A stretch of DNA of 8,104 bases from Akkermansia sp. (GTDB lineage: Bacteria; Verrucomicrobiota; Verrucomicrobiia; Verrucomicrobiales; Akkermansiaceae), in the NCBI GenBank assembly GCA_017555465.1, contig JAFZGH010000134.1, positions 1-8,104 of the forward strand, in the 5' to 3' direction. This document shows, piece by piece, positions 6,361 to 8,104 of the stretch. Made by a program: the position numbers and the translations under genes. Numbering within the stretch: the first letter of the stretch is position 1; every line of letters begins with the position of its first letter. The notes beneath the pieces were generated by a model, which saw nothing but the letters and a program-made list of their open reading frames with translations, was not told where the DNA came from and searched no databases.

Positions 6361-7251
6361 TCAGTGTGCAAAGACGCGGCTGCGGCGGTTGAAGAGTTTG
6401 CGCAGGGCGGGGATGAATTCCTGCGTGGTGAGCAAATCCAGCGAATCAATGCCCAGCTGGTTGAATACTCGTATCCATTCCACGCGGTGGGCCTGCATGG
6501 CGTGGGCGTGCGCCTGGCGCAGTTGCTTATCGCTTAAATCGCCCTCGAACAGTTCACCGGTTTCCGGGTCGCGGAAGCAGATGCGCCCGGCGGGTGGCAG
6601 TTCTACTTCGGCGGGGTCATTTACGCGTACGGGAATGAGCTCGTGGCGGAAATTGAGTTTGCCGATGGCCTGTTTGTCCGGGGCGGCCAGGAAATCGCTG
6701 ATGAGGAAGACCATGGCACTCTTGCGCTGCGTGCGCAGGATTTCGGCGGCCACTTCGTCCACGGTGTCATCAGCCCCGGCGGTGGGTGCGCTCAGAATCT
6801 CGCGCACAATGCGCTGGCATTGTTTCATGCCCTTGGCCGGGGGAAGATAGAAGTGCGGTTTATGACCGAAGAGCAGCAGACCGACCTTATCGCCATTGAG
6901 CGCGGCGCTATAGGCCAGCACAGCCGCAATCTGCGCGGCATATTCGCGCTTGGTATCGGCAATGCCGGCGCTGGCGTAGTCCATGCTGCCGCTCACGTCC
7001 ACCGCCAGCAGCAGCACCTGCTCGCGTTCCTCGTGGAAGGTACGGACATAGGGTGTGCCGGTGCGGGCGGTCACTTTCCAGTCGATGAAGCGCGGCTCAT
7101 CACCGGCGCGGTATTCGCGGAAATCATCGAAATCAAGCCCCTGACCACGGAAGCCGGAGCGGTACTGCCCGGCAAAGGTGGCTGTGGACATGCGGCGCGC
7201 CTGCAGTTCGATGCGGCGCACTTTTTCCATGATTTCCTGCGTTTTATCCAT
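6361..7251 (-). CDS. DUF58 family VWA-like protein
   Basis: This 296-residue protein has no signal peptide or membrane segment, so it is probably cytoplasmic. The DUF58 signature is clear: DFDDFREYRAGDEPRFIDWK (40-59) followed by TARTGTPYVRTFHEER (61-76). The VWA-like fold after it has a MIDAS-type DVSGSM (D85, S87, S89), a candidate Thr (T163 in DDTVDE) and a second Asp (D186 in LISDF). The C-terminus (about 225-296) is helical and basic, with the ending NRRSRVFAH. DUF58 genes commonly sit directly after moxR, as here with a 6-nt gap, and the ATPase is thought to act on or with the VWA-like partner. No Shine-Dalgarno motif precedes the ATG, so translation is probably coupled to moxR. Family assignment is firm; the biochemical role is not known. 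Confidence 0.93.
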   Translation of the reverse strand: MDKTQEIMEKVRRIELQARRMSTATFAGQYRSGFRGQGLDFDDFREYRAGDEPRFIDWKVTARTGTPYVRTFHEEREQVLLLAVDVSGSMDYASAGIADTKREYAAQIAAVLAYSAALNGDKVGLLLFGHKPHFYLPPAKGMKQCQRIVREILSAPTAGADDTVDEVAAEILRTQRKSAMVFLISDFLAAPDKQAIGKLNFRHELIPVRVNDPAEVELPPAGRICFRDPETGELFEGDLSDKQLRQAHAHAMQAHRVEWIRVFNQLGIDSLDLLTTQEFIPALRKLFNRRSRVFAH

Positions 7252-7257
7252 GGCGGT

Positions 7258-8104
7258 TTACGGCACGGGAACCTTCGAAAGGATGCTGTCGATGACGTTG
7301 TCGCTGGTCTTGTTGGCGGCTTCGGCCTCGTAGGAAAGCAGGATGCGGTGGCGCAGAATATCGTGTGCCAGGTCTTTCACATCCTGCGGGGTCACATAGC
7401 CGCGCTGGCGGGTGAATGCCAGTGCCTTGGCCGCCAGGGCAATATTGATGGTGGCGCGGGGGGATGCACCGGCGCGCACCATGCCTTCCAGTCGCGGGTC
7501 TGCCTTCTCCGGCGTGCGGGTGGCGCGCACCAGGTCCACAATGTAGCGCTGCACGGCGGGGTCGATGAAAATCTGGTCCATGAGCGCGCGGGATTCCTCA
7601 ATCTCCTGCACGGTGACCACCTGGCTGGTGTGCGGGGTGGCGGTGGTGCTGCTCATCATTTCCAGCACCTTGAGCTCTTCATCGCGGCTGGGGTAATCCA
7701 CCACCACCTTGAAGAGGAATCGGTCGAGCTGGGCTTCGGGCAGCTGGTAGGTGCCTTCCTGTTCAATGGGGTTCTGCGTGGCCAGCACCAGGAAGGGATT
7801 GGGCAGGGGGTAGCTGCACTCGCCCAGCGTCACCTGGCGTTCCTGCATGGCCTCCAGCAGGGCGCTCTGCACCTTGGCGGGAGCGCGGTTGATTTCGTCT
7901 GCCAGAATCAGGTTGGCAAACACCGGGCCTTTCTTGGCGGTGAACAGGCGCTCCTCCGGGTTGTAAATCATGGTGCCCAGCAGGTCGGCTGGCAGTAGGT
8001 CAGGTGTAAACTGAATGCGGGAGAACGCGGCCTGCATGGTGCCAGCCAGCGCTTTCACGGAAAGGGTTTTGGCAAGACCCGGCACACCTTCCAGCAGCAC
8101 GTGA
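7258..8104 (-). CDS. moxR: MoxR-family AAA+ ATPase (5' end cut off by window edge)
   Basis: About 281 codons are visible and the gene continues past the right edge. The GTG at 8100 is an internal valine codon of the Walker A strand (HVLLEGVPGLAKT), not a start. MoxR proteins are usually a little over 300 residues, so roughly 40 N-terminal residues are probably missing. Counting from that valine, visible motifs are Walker A GVPGLAKT (5-12, K11), Walker B DEINRA (68-73), sensor 1 Asn N110 in ATQNPIEQEGTYQLPEAQLD, the arginine finger R127 in LDRF, and sensor 2 R215 in GASPRA. The C-terminal lid includes RGYVTPQDV and HRILLSYEAEA. All catalytic positions appear intact, so it should be an active ATPase. 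MoxR enzymes act as chaperone-like partners for VWA proteins, which fits the three VWA-type genes downstream. The operon promoter is presumably upstream of this gene. Confidence 0.95.
   Translation of the reverse strand, partial: HVLLEGVPGLAKTLSVKALAGTMQAAFSRIQFTPDLLPADLLGTMIYNPEERLFTAKKGPVFANLILADEINRAPAKVQSALLEAMQERQVTLGECSYPLPNPFLVLATQNPIEQEGTYQLPEAQLDRFLFKVVVDYPSRDEELKVLEMMSSTTATPHTSQVVTVQEIEESRALMDQIFIDPAVQRYIVDLVRATRTPEKADPRLEGMVRAGASPRATINIALAAKALAFTRQRGYVTPQDVKDLAHDILRHRILLSYEAEAANKTSDNVIDSILSKVPVP

Noticed and set aside
6354..6449. Upstream ATG at 6449 as start of the DUF4381-like gene
   Set aside because: The extra 32 residues lie wholly inside the DUF58 gene and look like out-of-frame sequence (Ser/Cys/Arg/Pro-rich). 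The ATG at 6353, 7 nt after the DUF58 stop, fits operon spacing.
6643..7998. Plus-strand open frame of 451 codons opposite moxR and DUF58
   Set aside because: It crosses the boundary between two strongly recognised minus-strand genes and has Gly/His-rich composition without motifs.
8098..8100. GTG as the moxR start codon
   Set aside because: It falls inside the Walker A strand; the family always has an N-terminal segment before it, so the gene continues beyond the window.

Overview
All seven genes in this window read leftward on the minus strand, so transcription runs from high to low coordinates. Six of them form one tightly packed cluster of the MoxR/Bat (Bacteroides aerotolerance) type. 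In transcription order they are: a MoxR-family AAA+ ATPase (5' end cut off by the window edge), a DUF58 VWA-like protein, a small DUF4381-like membrane protein, the VWA membrane protein BatA, a BatB-BatC fusion (VWA + TPR + a long Gln/Asp/Lys-rich tract), and a BatD-BatE fusion (BatD domain + TPR + bacterial SH3). Gaps between these six genes are a 4-nt overlap or 6 to 24 nt, so they are almost certainly one operon. The promoter is not visible and should lie upstream of moxR, outside the window. A two-component receiver domain starts 45 nt after the last bat gene and runs off the left edge.

The sequence is GC-rich and the proteins have signal peptides and a periplasm-style topology, which points to a Gram-negative (diderm) bacterium. 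The gene order, the fused B-C and E genes and the general style suggest the PVC/Verrucomicrobiota side (for example an Akkermansia-like organism). That is an impression from family resemblance, not a demonstrated placement.

How the parts probably work together: MoxR ATPases act as chaperone-like partners of VWA proteins. Here one ATPase is encoded with three VWA-type proteins, all with apparently complete metal-binding (MIDAS) residues. DUF58 looks soluble. BatA and BatB-C look anchored with the VWA domain on the periplasmic side, and BatD-E and BatC carry periplasmic TPRs. The usual inference is an inner-membrane complex supporting envelope or stress integrity; the exact biochemical role of Bat proteins is not established.

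The locus itself is a known type, and I do not see a wholly new system. The most interesting features are the two gene fusions. At both junctions a hydrophobic segment resembling the lost signal peptide of the downstream partner survives, and in both it is preceded by a Shine-Dalgarno-like motif and a possible start codon. Other points of note are the 112-residue Q/D/K-rich tract, a possible duplicated cytoplasmic helical module (DUF4381-like and BatD), and the adjacent response regulator. There is no gene-free stretch longer than 45 nt, and I see no RNA gene, mobile element, CRISPR array or convincing terminator.
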